This document shows positions 45,112-53,722 of a stretch of DNA of 64,000 bases, piece after piece (position 1 is the first letter of the stretch; each line of letters begins with the position of its first letter). The position numbers were made by a program, and so were the translations under genes. The DNA comes from Pseudomonas sp. GD03944. Its GTDB lineage: Bacteria; Pseudomonadota; Gammaproteobacteria; Pseudomonadales; Pseudomonadaceae. Below the pieces are notes generated by a model, which worked only from the letters and a program-made list of their open reading frames with translations, had not been told where the DNA came from and searched no databases. The stretch is from the NCBI RefSeq assembly GCF_029839275.1, contig NZ_JAOCAH010000009.1:1-64000 (forward strand), in the 5' to 3' direction.

Positions 45112-45876
45112 TCAATCGAAACGGCCATCCAGCAGCAGGTGTCGCGATATCCGCTTGGCGTCTATTTCGACTTCGATATCCACGACTGGCGGCGAGACGG
45201 CATGCAACCCAAGATCACTCGTCAACAGGCCACGTGGCGCTATCAGTGCTTCCAAGGCATGGTGCAGGTCGTGCCGGCTGTAGAGGTTCATGTTTCGCAC
45301 ATCAGCCCAGGTGACACCCATGATCCGTAGCCTGTCCTCCAGGTCGCCAAGCGCAAAACTCAGTTTCTCCAGCAGCGCATCCGGCGAGGTGTCGCCGAGG
45401 CGAACGATGTTGTCGCGGTAGTTGGGACGGTCCGGGCATTCGGCGGCGCCGGAGGTAACGAAGTCTGCCACACGCCGCTCCAGACCATCCGGTACGGTGT
45501 AGCAGAAGGCGTACAAGCTGGGTTCGGTGGGCGGGTTGTACTGAGGAATCAGGTTGCAGCGCGCGACCGGATTGAGTTCACCCTGGGTCAATCCCCACGT
45601 TTTCAAGGGGATGACGTAGGCGAGGTTGAACGCCTTGAACTGCTCTTCCGTCATTGCGGCGGGTGACCGCAGTTCACAGGCACACAGCGCCAGCATCGGC
45701 CGTCCCAGCCTCCCGAGATATGCCTCCATGAAGGCAAAGCCTTCAGCCAGCGGAAGAGGCTGGGTCAGCCTCACCCGTTCGATGGCGTATCCGGGTTCGG
45801 CGATGACCGCCGACGAATACTTGAATTCTCCCGGAATGAAGCGATAGCCGCCCGCCAAGGATAAAAGCTGGGTCAT
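45112..45876 (-). CDS. RidA-superfamily-like protein
   Basis: A 254-residue protein. The C-terminal half reads like a RidA/YjgF trimer-forming domain (LEDRLRIMGVTWADVRNMNLY, then PPVVDIEVEIDA). The N-terminal half (MTQLLSLAGGYRFIPGEF, and CNLIPQYNPPTEPSLYAFCY) could be a second, diverged copy. Such proteins can be imine or enamine deaminases in breakdown of amino-aromatics. The substrate here is not known. AAGGAG precedes the ATG. It lies 51 bp after the MFS gene. Confidence 0.65.
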   Translation of the reverse strand: MTQLLSLAGGYRFIPGEFKYSSAVIAEPGYAIERVRLTQPLPLAEGFAFMEAYLGRLGRPMLALCACELRSPAAMTEEQFKAFNLAYVIPLKTWGLTQGELNPVARCNLIPQYNPPTEPSLYAFCYTVPDGLERRVADFVTSGAAECPDRPNYRDNIVRLGDTSPDALLEKLSFALGDLEDRLRIMGVTWADVRNMNLYSRHDLHHALEALIAPRGLLTSDLGLHAVSPPVVDIEVEIDAKRISRHLLLDGRFD

Positions 45877-45927
45877 GTTGTAACTCCTTATCTAGGCCCC
45901 ACGGATGTGTGGGGCAGTCACGGCCCC

Positions 45928-47217
45928 TCAGGGAGCCTCCAATCCTGTGGTGGACCGGTAATCGTGCTCGCTGCGCCGCAACAGCACCCAGCCACACAGG
46001 AATACCACTACCTGCATGCCGATCAGCAGGCTGAAGCCCGAGTAGAAGCCCGTCACCTCGTTTTCCTGACCGCTGGATACCAGGGTGATCACCCAGCCCA
46101 TCAGCATCGGCATGAATCCGGAAACCACCGAACCCACCCCATTGACCACGCCGTAGGCGCTGGCGGTATGTTCCGCGCGCGAGAGGTACTGCACACTGCC
46201 GGGGATGGCTGCGCCTTGGGTGGCCCAGGAGAAGTTCGCCGCCATCAGGTAGTAGATGGCCTGATAGCCATCGCTGGCATTGATGGCGAGCAGCACGAAC
46301 AGTGCGACCGCCGAACTGGCCGTCATGAATAGCAGGGGCACCTGGCGACGTTGCAGGTGGTCTATCAGCACTCCGCCACACAGGGTACCGGCCACCATGG
46401 CATAGAGGGGCAGCGATACCAGCCAGCCAAGCTCCGAGAGTGCAATACCCCGGGCCTCCTTGAGATAGGTGGGCAGCCAGTTGCTGCTGCCCCACATGTA
46501 GGAAAGAAAGGCGCAGGACAACACGGTCAGCACCATCAGGTGGCGGGTATGCATCGCCCCGGTGAACAGGTTGCGCGTATGCCTCAGCACCGCGGTAGGC
46601 GACACCTTGCTCACTGTCATGGAATCGTAGGACGCCGGCATGCGAATGAAGGCCAGCACCAGCGGCAGCCCCAGGAGGATGTTCATCACTCCGAGGAACT
46701 GGAAGGAAAACACCCAGCCGTAGCTCAGCAGCAGGAAGCCCATCAGGGGGTAGCCCAGCGCCAGGCCGAGTCCGGCGCCCATGTAGATCAACGCGTTCGG
46801 TTTGCCGTTTGCGTCTGCCTCGAAGTAGGCCTTCACGTAGGAGCCGGCCAGGGCGAACAACGGCCCTTCCGCCAGGCCCAGCAGCACTCGGGAGAAAAGC
46901 AGCAGGCCGAAGCTGCTCATCAAGGGGGAGACGAAGGTGATCAGGCCCCAGAAGCAGAGGCCGTAGATAAGGCTGCGGCGCACACCGAACAACGCCACGC
47001 AGAAGGGGGTCAGTACCAAGGAGGAAATGCCGTAGCCGACCATGAAACCGGTGGCCAGCATGCCTTGGTGGGTACGGTCTTCCCCTGCCAGGCCGATGTG
47101 CTGCAGAAAGTCTGAATCGGTGATCAACACCGCGATGTTGATACGGTCTATGTAGGCAATGATGATAATGATCAGAAGGCTGATCACGCCGCACCAGCGT
47201 GCCGAGCGAAGTTCCAT
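45928..47217 (-). CDS. MFS transporter, anion:cation symporter type
   Basis: A 429-residue permease with 12 predicted TM segments. The early motif YIDRINIAVL is typical of the ACS family (NarK/phthalate/hexuronate type), with FGVRRSLIYG in the loop after TM2-3 and a central cytoplasmic loop near residue 200. These carriers import organic acids with protons. AGGAAA lies before the ATG. It is in an apparent operon with the OM channel gene (36 bp gap) and the RidA-like gene. Confidence 0.88.
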   Translation of the reverse strand: MELRSARWCGVISLLIIIIIAYIDRINIAVLITDSDFLQHIGLAGEDRTHQGMLATGFMVGYGISSLVLTPFCVALFGVRRSLIYGLCFWGLITFVSPLMSSFGLLLFSRVLLGLAEGPLFALAGSYVKAYFEADANGKPNALIYMGAGLGLALGYPLMGFLLLSYGWVFSFQFLGVMNILLGLPLVLAFIRMPASYDSMTVSKVSPTAVLRHTRNLFTGAMHTRHLMVLTVLSCAFLSYMWGSSNWLPTYLKEARGIALSELGWLVSLPLYAMVAGTLCGGVLIDHLQRRQVPLLFMTASSAVALFVLLAINASDGYQAIYYLMAANFSWATQGAAIPGSVQYLSRAEHTASAYGVVNGVGSVVSGFMPMLMGWVITLVSSGQENEVTGFYSGFSLLIGMQVVVFLCGWVLLRRSEHDYRSTTGLEAP

Positions 47218-47253
47218 GGGTCGTTTCCTGTTGGCGTGGGGTGAGCCCCGGTT

Positions 47254-48225
47254 TCAGAACACACGCATGTAGCGCAGTACCAGTTGTGAGCCGGCCGCGC
47301 GATTGCGGGCCATGCTCTCGGCGTAGAGGTTGGCGACGAGGCGATTGGGGCCGCTGCGCCATTGCACGCCCGGCCCCAGACCGAGGATGCGTTCCTTCGA
47401 GTCCACCTGGGGCTCACCGTTGATGCGGTCATTCGTTATTTGCTGCAGGTGGTAGAGGCCGATGCCCAAGCGCCATTGCGCATTCAGCGCATAGGAAGCG
47501 CTCAGGTTGGAGTGCAGCGCCTGGCCGGGCTGGACCGTGCGGACTGTTTCGCGGTGGAGGGTGTGCAGGCGAGTTTCCGGATCATCGCTGCGACCGTTCC
47601 AGAGATACATCAGGCGGCCGCTCAGCTCCCAGCGGTCGCTCGTGCGCAGGGTGAAGGCGTAGTAGGGGTTGAGGCTGTAGTAGTCGGTACCCAGGTTGAG
47701 CGAGGCATCTCGGTCGTAATCCCCCCAGGGGACGAGTGCGACCAGTGACAGGCGAGAGGCGAACGGTCGGTCGAACAGGCGCCGGTTCAGCCATTGCAGA
47801 TAGACACCCAGAACGGGGTTGCCCATTCCACGCTTGTGAAGCCGGGCAGGCCCTATTTCCATGTCCATGTCTATCAGCGGTAACAGTACATCGCCGCCGA
47901 GGTTGCCACCAAGGAACATATGCGGACTGGTGTACAGGTAGTGCAGTCGGGATACCCACAGGGCTCTGTGATGCTTCAGGTCGCGACGATCACCCTCTGC
48001 ATCGTAGAGGCGTGAGGCCTCGGTGTAGCTGGTCGTCCATTGGAAGGCGTGGCCAATACCGCCAGCACCGTCCTCGAAACTGGTGCCGCCCAGGTTGATG
48101 CCGGGCAATGTCAGGTCGGTTGCCCGGGCTGGCCAGCAGGCCAGTGTCACCAGCAGCAGAAGGAAGCAACGGACAAGAGCAAGGCCACCGACTGCGAATG
48201 TCGGGGCAACGAACAGTTGCATCAT
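47254..48225 (-). CDS. Outer-membrane channel, phenol MetA-pathway/SphA-like
   Basis: A 323-residue exported beta-barrel-type protein. A signal peptide lies at about residues 14-36 (LALVRCFLLLLVTLACWPARA). The mature part begins DLTLPGINLGGTSFEDGAGGIG and ends in the aromatic C-terminus RYMRVF, typical of outer-membrane proteins; it fits the Phenol_MetA_deg transporter family. It is the first gene of the four-gene minus-strand operon. The exact start is unsure (Met at 48225 or 48222, or an internal one), as no clear ribosome site is seen. Confidence 0.78.
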   Translation of the reverse strand: MMQLFVAPTFAVGGLALVRCFLLLLVTLACWPARATDLTLPGINLGGTSFEDGAGGIGHAFQWTTSYTEASRLYDAEGDRRDLKHHRALWVSRLHYLYTSPHMFLGGNLGGDVLLPLIDMDMEIGPARLHKRGMGNPVLGVYLQWLNRRLFDRPFASRLSLVALVPWGDYDRDASLNLGTDYYSLNPYYAFTLRTSDRWELSGRLMYLWNGRSDDPETRLHTLHRETVRTVQPGQALHSNLSASYALNAQWRLGIGLYHLQQITNDRINGEPQVDSKERILGLGPGVQWRSGPNRLVANLYAESMARNRAAGSQLVLRYMRVF

Positions 48226-48576
48226 GGTGATGTCATCCGCACGGCCCGAATGACCGAACCACCTTGATGAGAGGCTGCTGGTCGACTCTCTGCTGGCAGT
48301 CGAACGATTGCGAGTAAAGAGTTGGGCACTATTTTTTGTAGTTATTAAGTCGGTTCGGAAAAGCCAGTTTCATGAGTCCGCCCCGCGGCCTGTTTAGATA
48401 ATTTCTGGGGCTCGAGTGCTGGCATTTTCAGAGCATTTCTTAACGGTGTTTTCCAGGCGCTTCGCCGTTACTGTCCGATATGAGGATGAACGAGGAAGCC
48501 CTGCAACTCCGTTTTTGCACTAACCATGCCACGCAAATTATTTTATTTAAGTAATTGAAATTAAAGGATTTTATAT

Positions 48577-48627
48577 ATGAAACCCGGTGTGTTCGGACCA
48601 CCCATGAAACAGGGCTTGACGTGGTAA
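48577..48627 (+). CDS. Possible 16-residue leader peptide
   Basis: A short ORF (MKPGVFGPPMKQGLTW) after AAAGGA with eight-base spacing, in the AT-rich part of the gap. Nothing recognisable; the good ribosome site is the only support. Not a PqqA: the Glu-x3-Tyr motif is missing. Confidence 0.3.
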   Translation: MKPGVFGPPMKQGLTW

Positions 48628-48647
48628 CAGAATGAGTTGGCTGGCGT

Positions 48648-48662
48648 GTGAGAAATTCTCAC
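48648..48662. promoter_or_regulatory. Perfect 15-bp palindrome, possible operator
   Basis: GTGAGAA-A-TTCTCAC, fully symmetric about one base, 20 bp after the small ORF and 405 bp before the GMC gene. Confidence 0.4.
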
Positions 48663-49067
48663 GGTAACGCTTGCCAGGGGGCCGATCATTCAGGCCGATT
48701 GGGCCGGCAGGCGCGTGGTGGCTGAGTCGCCTCAATCCCGTGTTGCAGTTGTCACCGATGCCGAAAGTTGCCAGTTCGACCAACGTTCGGCGCCTTCATG
48801 GGGTGGGCAAGACAGGTAGCGTCATACGCTGCACGGCATCAGGCAGTCATGGCTTGGGTCCGATGCCTGATCTTCGGCCAAGCCTGTTCGCTTGGTATTT
48901 GACGCTTGGCCTGAAGAGGGCGGTAGTGCGGGCCGCAGGCGCTTCCAGCGGATACATCAACCATGTCGCATCATTCAGAGGTTGAATCGCATCTGGAGGT
49001 CTTTTGTCGCTGGCCGAGGGCAGCTAGTCTCAATGCATCCGATCTGTCGGTCATTGCGAGGACGCCG

Positions 49068-50729
49068 ATGGCACCGTTGCTCCTGGACAGTTACGACTAT
49101 GTGATCGTGGGGGCCGGCCCGGCCGGTTGCCTGCTCGCCAACCGGCTTTCCGCCGACCCCGGGGTACGGGTGCTGTTGCTCGAAGCGGGCGGCAGCGACT
49201 GGCATCCCTGGATTCATGTGCCTGTGGGCTATCTGTATTGCATCGGTAACCCGCGCACCGACTGGTGCTACGACACCGTGGCCGAGCCCGGCCTCAACGG
49301 GCGTGCGTTGCGGTATCCGCGGGGGCGGGTGCTGGGGGGCAGTTCCTCCATCAACGGCATGATCTACATGCGTGGCCAGGCGGCCGACTACGACGCCTGG
49401 GCGGCCGCGGGCAATCCGGGCTGGGCCTGGAAGGACGTGCTGCCGCTGTTCAAACGCACGGAACATCACTTCGCCGGGGAGTCGGTAGTGCACGGAGCGG
49501 CCGGCGAATGGCGGGTCGAGCGTCAGCGCCTGTCCTGGGACCTGCTCGAAGCCTTCCGCCAGGCCGCGGCGCAGAGCGGCATTCCCAGCGTCGAGGACTT
49601 CAACGGCGGCGACAACGAAGGGTGCAGCTACTTCCAGGTCAACCAGCGGCGGGGCGTACGCTGGAATGCCTCCAAGGCCTTTCTTCGCGGTATCCGCCAA
49701 CGGCCCAACCTGCGCGTGCTGACCGGTGCCGAGGTGCAGCGGGTGGTGCTGGCCGACGGCCGTGCCAGCGCGGTACAGGTGCGCTGGCAGGGCACGGAAC
49801 GGCAGATCGCGACGCAGCGTGAAATCATTCTCTGCGCCGGCGCCATCGGCACGCCGACGCTGTTGCAGCGTTCGGGCATCGGCCCTCGGGCCTTGCTGCA
49901 GCGCCTGGGTATCGGCGTGCAGCATGAGCTGGCCGGCGTGGGCGGCAACCTGCAGGACCACTTGCAGTTGCGCCTGGTCTACCGGGTCAGCGGGGTGAAG
50001 ACCCTCAACCAGGTTGCCGGCAGCCTGTGGGGCAAGCTGGGCATGGGCCTGGAGTACCTGTTCAATCGCAGCGGGCCGCTGGCCATGGCGCCGAGCCAGT
50101 TGGGCGCGTTCGCCCGCTCCAGCTCCGAGCAGCCGACGCCCAACCTGCAGTACCACGTGCAGCCCCTGTCGCTGGAGCGGTTCGGCGAGCCTTTGCACGG
50201 CTTCCCGGCGTTCACCGCGTCGGTGTGCAACCTGCGCCCGCACAGTCGCGGCCGGGTGGAGATTCGCTCTCTCGGGGTCAACGACACGCCATTGATCCAG
50301 CCCAACTACCTGAGCGACGAGCGCGACCTGGACGTGGCGGCCGATGCCATCCGCTTGACCCGGCGCATCGTCGCGGCGCCCGCCCTGTCGGCGTACCGGC
50401 CGGAAGAATACAAGCCGGGCCCGGACTACCAGGAGGCCGAGGGATTGCGAGAGGCGGCGCGGGACATCGGCACGACGATCTTCCACCCGGTCGGCACCTG
50501 CAAGATGGGCAGCGGGGCGGAGGCGGTGGTCGACGCGCAACTGCGCGTACACGGCATCCCGGGGTTGCGGATCGCCGATGCGTCGATCATGCCGCGCATC
50601 GTCTCTGGCAACACCTGCTCACCGGTGGTGATGATCGCCGAGAAGGCGGCGCAGCTGATCCTCAACGGGGCGGCCCCGGTAGCGGTGGTGTCGCCCGTTG
50701 CCGCGCGGGAGGCCGAGCCGGTCAGATAA
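49068..50729 (+). CDS. GMC family FAD-dependent oxidoreductase
   Basis: A 553-residue flavoprotein of the choline dehydrogenase/AlkJ type. The N-terminal FAD fold YVIVGAGPAGCLLANRL is followed by LEAGG, GRVLGGSSSINGM, and the C-terminal HPVGTCKMG with catalytic His and RIVSGNTCSPVVMIAE. Such enzymes oxidise alcohols and pass electrons to quinone. The ATG at 49068 with GCGAGG upstream is preferred; the frame is open from 48963. Its last eight bases overlap the end of the convergent diguanylate cyclase gene. Confidence 0.9.
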   Translation: MAPLLLDSYDYVIVGAGPAGCLLANRLSADPGVRVLLLEAGGSDWHPWIHVPVGYLYCIGNPRTDWCYDTVAEPGLNGRALRYPRGRVLGGSSSINGMIYMRGQAADYDAWAAAGNPGWAWKDVLPLFKRTEHHFAGESVVHGAAGEWRVERQRLSWDLLEAFRQAAAQSGIPSVEDFNGGDNEGCSYFQVNQRRGVRWNASKAFLRGIRQRPNLRVLTGAEVQRVVLADGRASAVQVRWQGTERQIATQREIILCAGAIGTPTLLQRSGIGPRALLQRLGIGVQHELAGVGGNLQDHLQLRLVYRVSGVKTLNQVAGSLWGKLGMGLEYLFNRSGPLAMAPSQLGAFARSSSEQPTPNLQYHVQPLSLERFGEPLHGFPAFTASVCNLRPHSRGRVEIRSLGVNDTPLIQPNYLSDERDLDVAADAIRLTRRIVAAPALSAYRPEEYKPGPDYQEAEGLREAARDIGTTIFHPVGTCKMGSGAEAVVDAQLRVHGIPGLRIADASIMPRIVSGNTCSPVVMIAEKAAQLILNGAAPVAVVSPVAAREAEPVR

Positions 50730-52383
50730 CGCCGTGCTCGGTGTCCGGGGTGCTGTCGCGGACGCGCCGGGGGTGGAATTCCACGCGGTTCCTGCCGGCA
50801 TGCTTGGCGCGGTACAGCGCCTGGTCGGCCAGTTCCAGCACCTCGCTGAGGTTGCTGCTGTCCAGCGGCCACAAGGCGCCGCCGATGCTGCAGCCGACCT
50901 GGGCGGTCTGCCCGTTGAGGTCGACGGGTGAACTCAGGGCCTTGAGGGCGCGTTCGGCGATCAGCCCCGCCTGCTGCTGGGCGTCGCTGCTCGGGACCTG
51001 CAGCACCATCAGGAATTCGTCCCCGCCGAGGCGGGCCACCAGGTCGCCCTCGCGCAGGCAGGCGCGCAGGCGAACGGCCATTTCCCGCAGCAACTGGTCG
51101 CCGGCGGTGTGGCCGTGCTGGTCGTTGATCGGCTTGAAACCGTCGAGGTCGAGGTAGAGCAGGGCCAGGCAGTTCTGCGCTGCCTGGGCACGCTGCTGCG
51201 CGCGGGGCAGGTATTTTTCCAGGGCCACGCGGTTCGGCAGGCCGGTCAGCGGGTCATGGTGGGCGAGGTTCTCCATGGCGCCCAGGGCGGTCTGCTGGTG
51301 GGTCAGGCTTTCCACCAGGTGGCGGATCGACTGGCTCAGCAGCTCGACCTCGTGGGTGCCTTTGATGTCCGGGATCACCGCGATTTCCCCCGCGCTCAGG
51401 CGGTCGGCCGCCACGGCGATCTGCCGCAGCGGGCGCGTGAAGTAGCCGGCCAGCAGCCAGCCGACGAAGGCGAACAGCAGGGCCAAGGCGCTGCCCCACA
51501 GCAGGATAGTCGCCATCAGCTCGTGGGCCGGGGCGTAGGCTTCCTCCACCGATTGCCGGGCGACCACGGTCCAGCCCAGGCCGGCGTAGTCCTCGTGCCC
51601 CTGGCTGTTGGCGAAACCGGTCAGGTAGGTCTTGCCGTCGGGCCATTCCTCCACCGTCCAGGCGTGGTCCGACGGCGCCAGGGCTTCCAGGTGCAGGCGC
51701 TGGCCGATCATTTCCTTGGGCGCCAGCAGCACGGTGCGGTCCTGGCTGATTACGAAGAACTCGACGTTGCGCCGCTTCTGCATCGGTTCGAGGATCGACA
51801 GGCGCACCTCGTCGGCCCAGGTCCAGGACAGGTGGCTGGCCAGCACGCCGCTCAGGCTGCCGTCGGCGGCGAACACCGGCAGGCTGATGTCGACGAACTT
51901 CATGGCTTCCCCGGTCGGGTTGGGCAGCAGCTTGGCCAGCAGCACCGCTTCGTGCACGTCGCCGACGAACAGGCCTTTCTTGCCTTCCAGGTAGACCGGG
52001 CGCTGGGCGATGCTGGCGCCTTCCAGCACGCCATCGCTGGAAGCCAGCACGGTGCCTGCCGGGTCGGTGAAGCCGACCCAGGCGATGCTCGGGAATTCGG
52101 TCTGCAGGCGGTCGAGCAGGACCCGGATCTCGACGATGTCGTCCGGCTCGCTCAGGGCACGCAGCTTGCCGATCACCTGGAGCATGCCGGCGCGGCTTTC
52201 CATGTCGCGGTCCAGACGGTCGATCATCATGTACGACAGCTCCGCCAGGTCCCGCCCCACTTCCTCGCGAATGCGCTGGCTCGAATCCAGGCCGATCAGG
52301 GTGCCGAGCAGCCAGCTGAGACCGCCGACCAGCAGGGCGATCAGAATGGCGAAACGGCTGCGCAAGCTGTGCGATAGGCGCAT
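50722..52383 (-). CDS. Diguanylate cyclase, dCACHE-HAMP-GGDEF
   Basis: A 553-residue membrane sensor that should make c-di-GMP. It has TM1 (about 10-31), a periplasmic dCACHE domain (about 32-280), TM2 (about 285-310), a HAMP-like segment (315-365) and a GGDEF domain (about 385-545). The active loop is intact (LGGDEF near residue 452), and the RxxD inhibition site (REGD) is five residues upstream, so product inhibition is expected. No EAL domain. The ligand of the dCACHE is unknown. Overlaps the GMC gene tail to tail by eight bases. Confidence 0.92.
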   Translation of the reverse strand: MRLSHSLRSRFAILIALLVGGLSWLLGTLIGLDSSQRIREEVGRDLAELSYMMIDRLDRDMESRAGMLQVIGKLRALSEPDDIVEIRVLLDRLQTEFPSIAWVGFTDPAGTVLASSDGVLEGASIAQRPVYLEGKKGLFVGDVHEAVLLAKLLPNPTGEAMKFVDISLPVFAADGSLSGVLASHLSWTWADEVRLSILEPMQKRRNVEFFVISQDRTVLLAPKEMIGQRLHLEALAPSDHAWTVEEWPDGKTYLTGFANSQGHEDYAGLGWTVVARQSVEEAYAPAHELMATILLWGSALALLFAFVGWLLAGYFTRPLRQIAVAADRLSAGEIAVIPDIKGTHEVELLSQSIRHLVESLTHQQTALGAMENLAHHDPLTGLPNRVALEKYLPRAQQRAQAAQNCLALLYLDLDGFKPINDQHGHTAGDQLLREMAVRLRACLREGDLVARLGGDEFLMVLQVPSSDAQQQAGLIAERALKALSSPVDLNGQTAQVGCSIGGALWPLDSSNLSEVLELADQALYRAKHAGRNRVEFHPRRVRDSTPDTEHGVI

Positions 52384-52504
52384 GGCACGAAGGCTCCTGT
52401 GGGCGATCCTTGCTGGACGTGTGCCGCTGAGTATAGTGCGCCGCCGGTCCGTGTGACTGTGAATCGGCGCCGCTTGCGGGCTGCAAGGCGCGCAACGAGT
52501 GAGG

Positions 52505-52510
52505 TATACT
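52505..52510 (+). promoter_or_regulatory. Possible -10 box of prfB
   Basis: TATACT, 43 bp before the prfB ATG. No good -35 at the right spacing, so only the -10 is proposed. Confidence 0.4.
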
Positions 52511-52552
52511 CGCCGGCTTTTCCGAACGTTTTACCTGCGAGTGTCGCCAGCC

Positions 52553-53648
52553 ATGGAAATCAATCCGATCCTGAACACCATCAAGGACCTCACCGAGCGT
52601 TCCCAGTCCATTCGGGGGTATCTTTGACTACGATCACAAGCATGATCGTCTCGTCGAAGTAAACCGCGAACTGGAAGACGCCGCCGTCTGGAACAAGCCC
52701 GAGTACGCTCAGGCGCTGGGCCGCGAGCGCGCGATGCTGGCACAGGTCGTCGAGACCCTGGACAAGCTGTCCGGCGGTCTGGCCGATTGCCGCGACCTGC
52801 TGGACATGGCCGTCGAAGAGAACGATGAAAGTGCCGTGGCTGACGTGGTCACCGAGCTGCAGGGCCTGGAAGATGCCCTGGCGACGCTCGAGTTCCGCCG
52901 CATGTTCAGTGGCGAGATGGACCCGAACAACGCCTACCTGGACATCCAGGCCGGTTCCGGTGGCACCGAAGCCCAGGACTGGGCCAACATCCTGCTGCGC
53001 ATGTACCTGCGCTGGGCCGACAAGCGTGGCTTCGATGCCACCATCATCGAACTGTCCGAAGGTGAAGTCGCCGGCATCAAGGGTGCCACCGTGCACATCA
53101 AGGGCGAGTACGCCTTCGGCTGGCTGCGCACCGAGATCGGCGTGCACCGCCTGGTGCGCAAGAGCCCGTTCGACTCCGGTGCCCGTCGCCACACCTCGTT
53201 CTCGGCCGTGTTCGTCTCGCCGGAGATCGATGACAAGGTCGAGATCGACATCAACCCGTCCGACCTGCGCATCGACACCTACCGCTCCTCGGGCGCCGGT
53301 GGTCAGCACGTCAACACCACCGACTCGGCGGTCCGTATCACCCACGTACCGACCAACACCGTGGTGGCGTGCCAGAACGAACGCTCCCAGCACGCCAACA
53401 AGGACACCGCCATGAAAATGCTGCGGGCCAAGTTGTACGAGCTGGAGATGCAGAAGCGCAACGCCGCGTCCCAGGCGCTGGAAGACAGCAAGTCCGACAT
53501 CGGCTGGGGCCACCAGATCCGCTCCTACGTGCTCGATGACTCGCGCATCAAGGACCTGCGTACCGGCGTCGAGCGCAGCGACTGCCAGAAGGTCCTCGAC
53601 GGCGACCTCGACGAGTACCTGGAAGCGAGCCTCAAGAAGGGCCTGTAA
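52553..53648 (+). CDS. prfB: Peptide chain release factor RF2 (programmed +1 frameshift)
   Basis: RF2 ends translation at UGA and UAA. The gene is in two frames: 24 codons from ATG 52553 to a UGA at 52625-52627, then after a +1 shift 340 codons from GAC 52626 to the stop at 53648. The result is a normal 364-residue RF2. The second part carries the codon-recognition SPF ([10 protein letters not shown]) and the hydrolysis motif GGQ ([12 protein letters not shown]). This frameshift is the known autoregulation of RF2, not damage. lysS follows 74 bp later, and the two are probably co-transcribed. Confidence 0.97.
52613..52628 (+). promoter_or_regulatory. RF2 +1 frameshift signal
   Basis: CGGGGGTATCTTTGAC: an internal Shine-Dalgarno-like GGGGG, then CUU as slip codon, UGA stop and a following C. 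This is the canonical prfB site. Confidence 0.95.
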
Positions 53649-53722
53649 GCCACGTCAGCAAGAGCCGGTGCGCCGGCTCTCGATCATTCATACCGCACCA
53701 CCCGCCAGGCAGACCGAAGACC

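Larger units (their letters stand above)
48226..49067. other. 842-bp intergenic region, partly AT-rich
   Basis: Separates the outer-membrane channel gene (-) from the GMC oxidoreductase gene (+). Sequence near 48320-48345 and 48535-48580 is clearly AT-rich compared with the surroundings. It holds a possible 16-codon ORF and a perfect palindrome, listed separately. Open frames at 48571-48783 (-) and 48671-48985 (+) have no recognisable family and look like chance. No regulator gene is seen. Confidence 0.6.

Noticed and set aside
48577..48627. pqqA-like peptide gene next to an alcohol-oxidising enzyme
   Set aside because: The peptide lacks the required Glu-x3-Tyr, no pqqB-E genes follow, and GMC enzymes use FAD.
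48671..48985. 104-codon open frame in the gap before the GMC gene (and 48571-48783 on the other strand)
   Set aside because: No ribosome site, signal or recognisable family; composition fits a random high-GC frame.
52625..52627. In-frame stop near the start of prfB suggesting a pseudogene
   Set aside because: The sequence is the canonical RF2 autoregulatory +1 frameshift site, and the downstream frame is intact.
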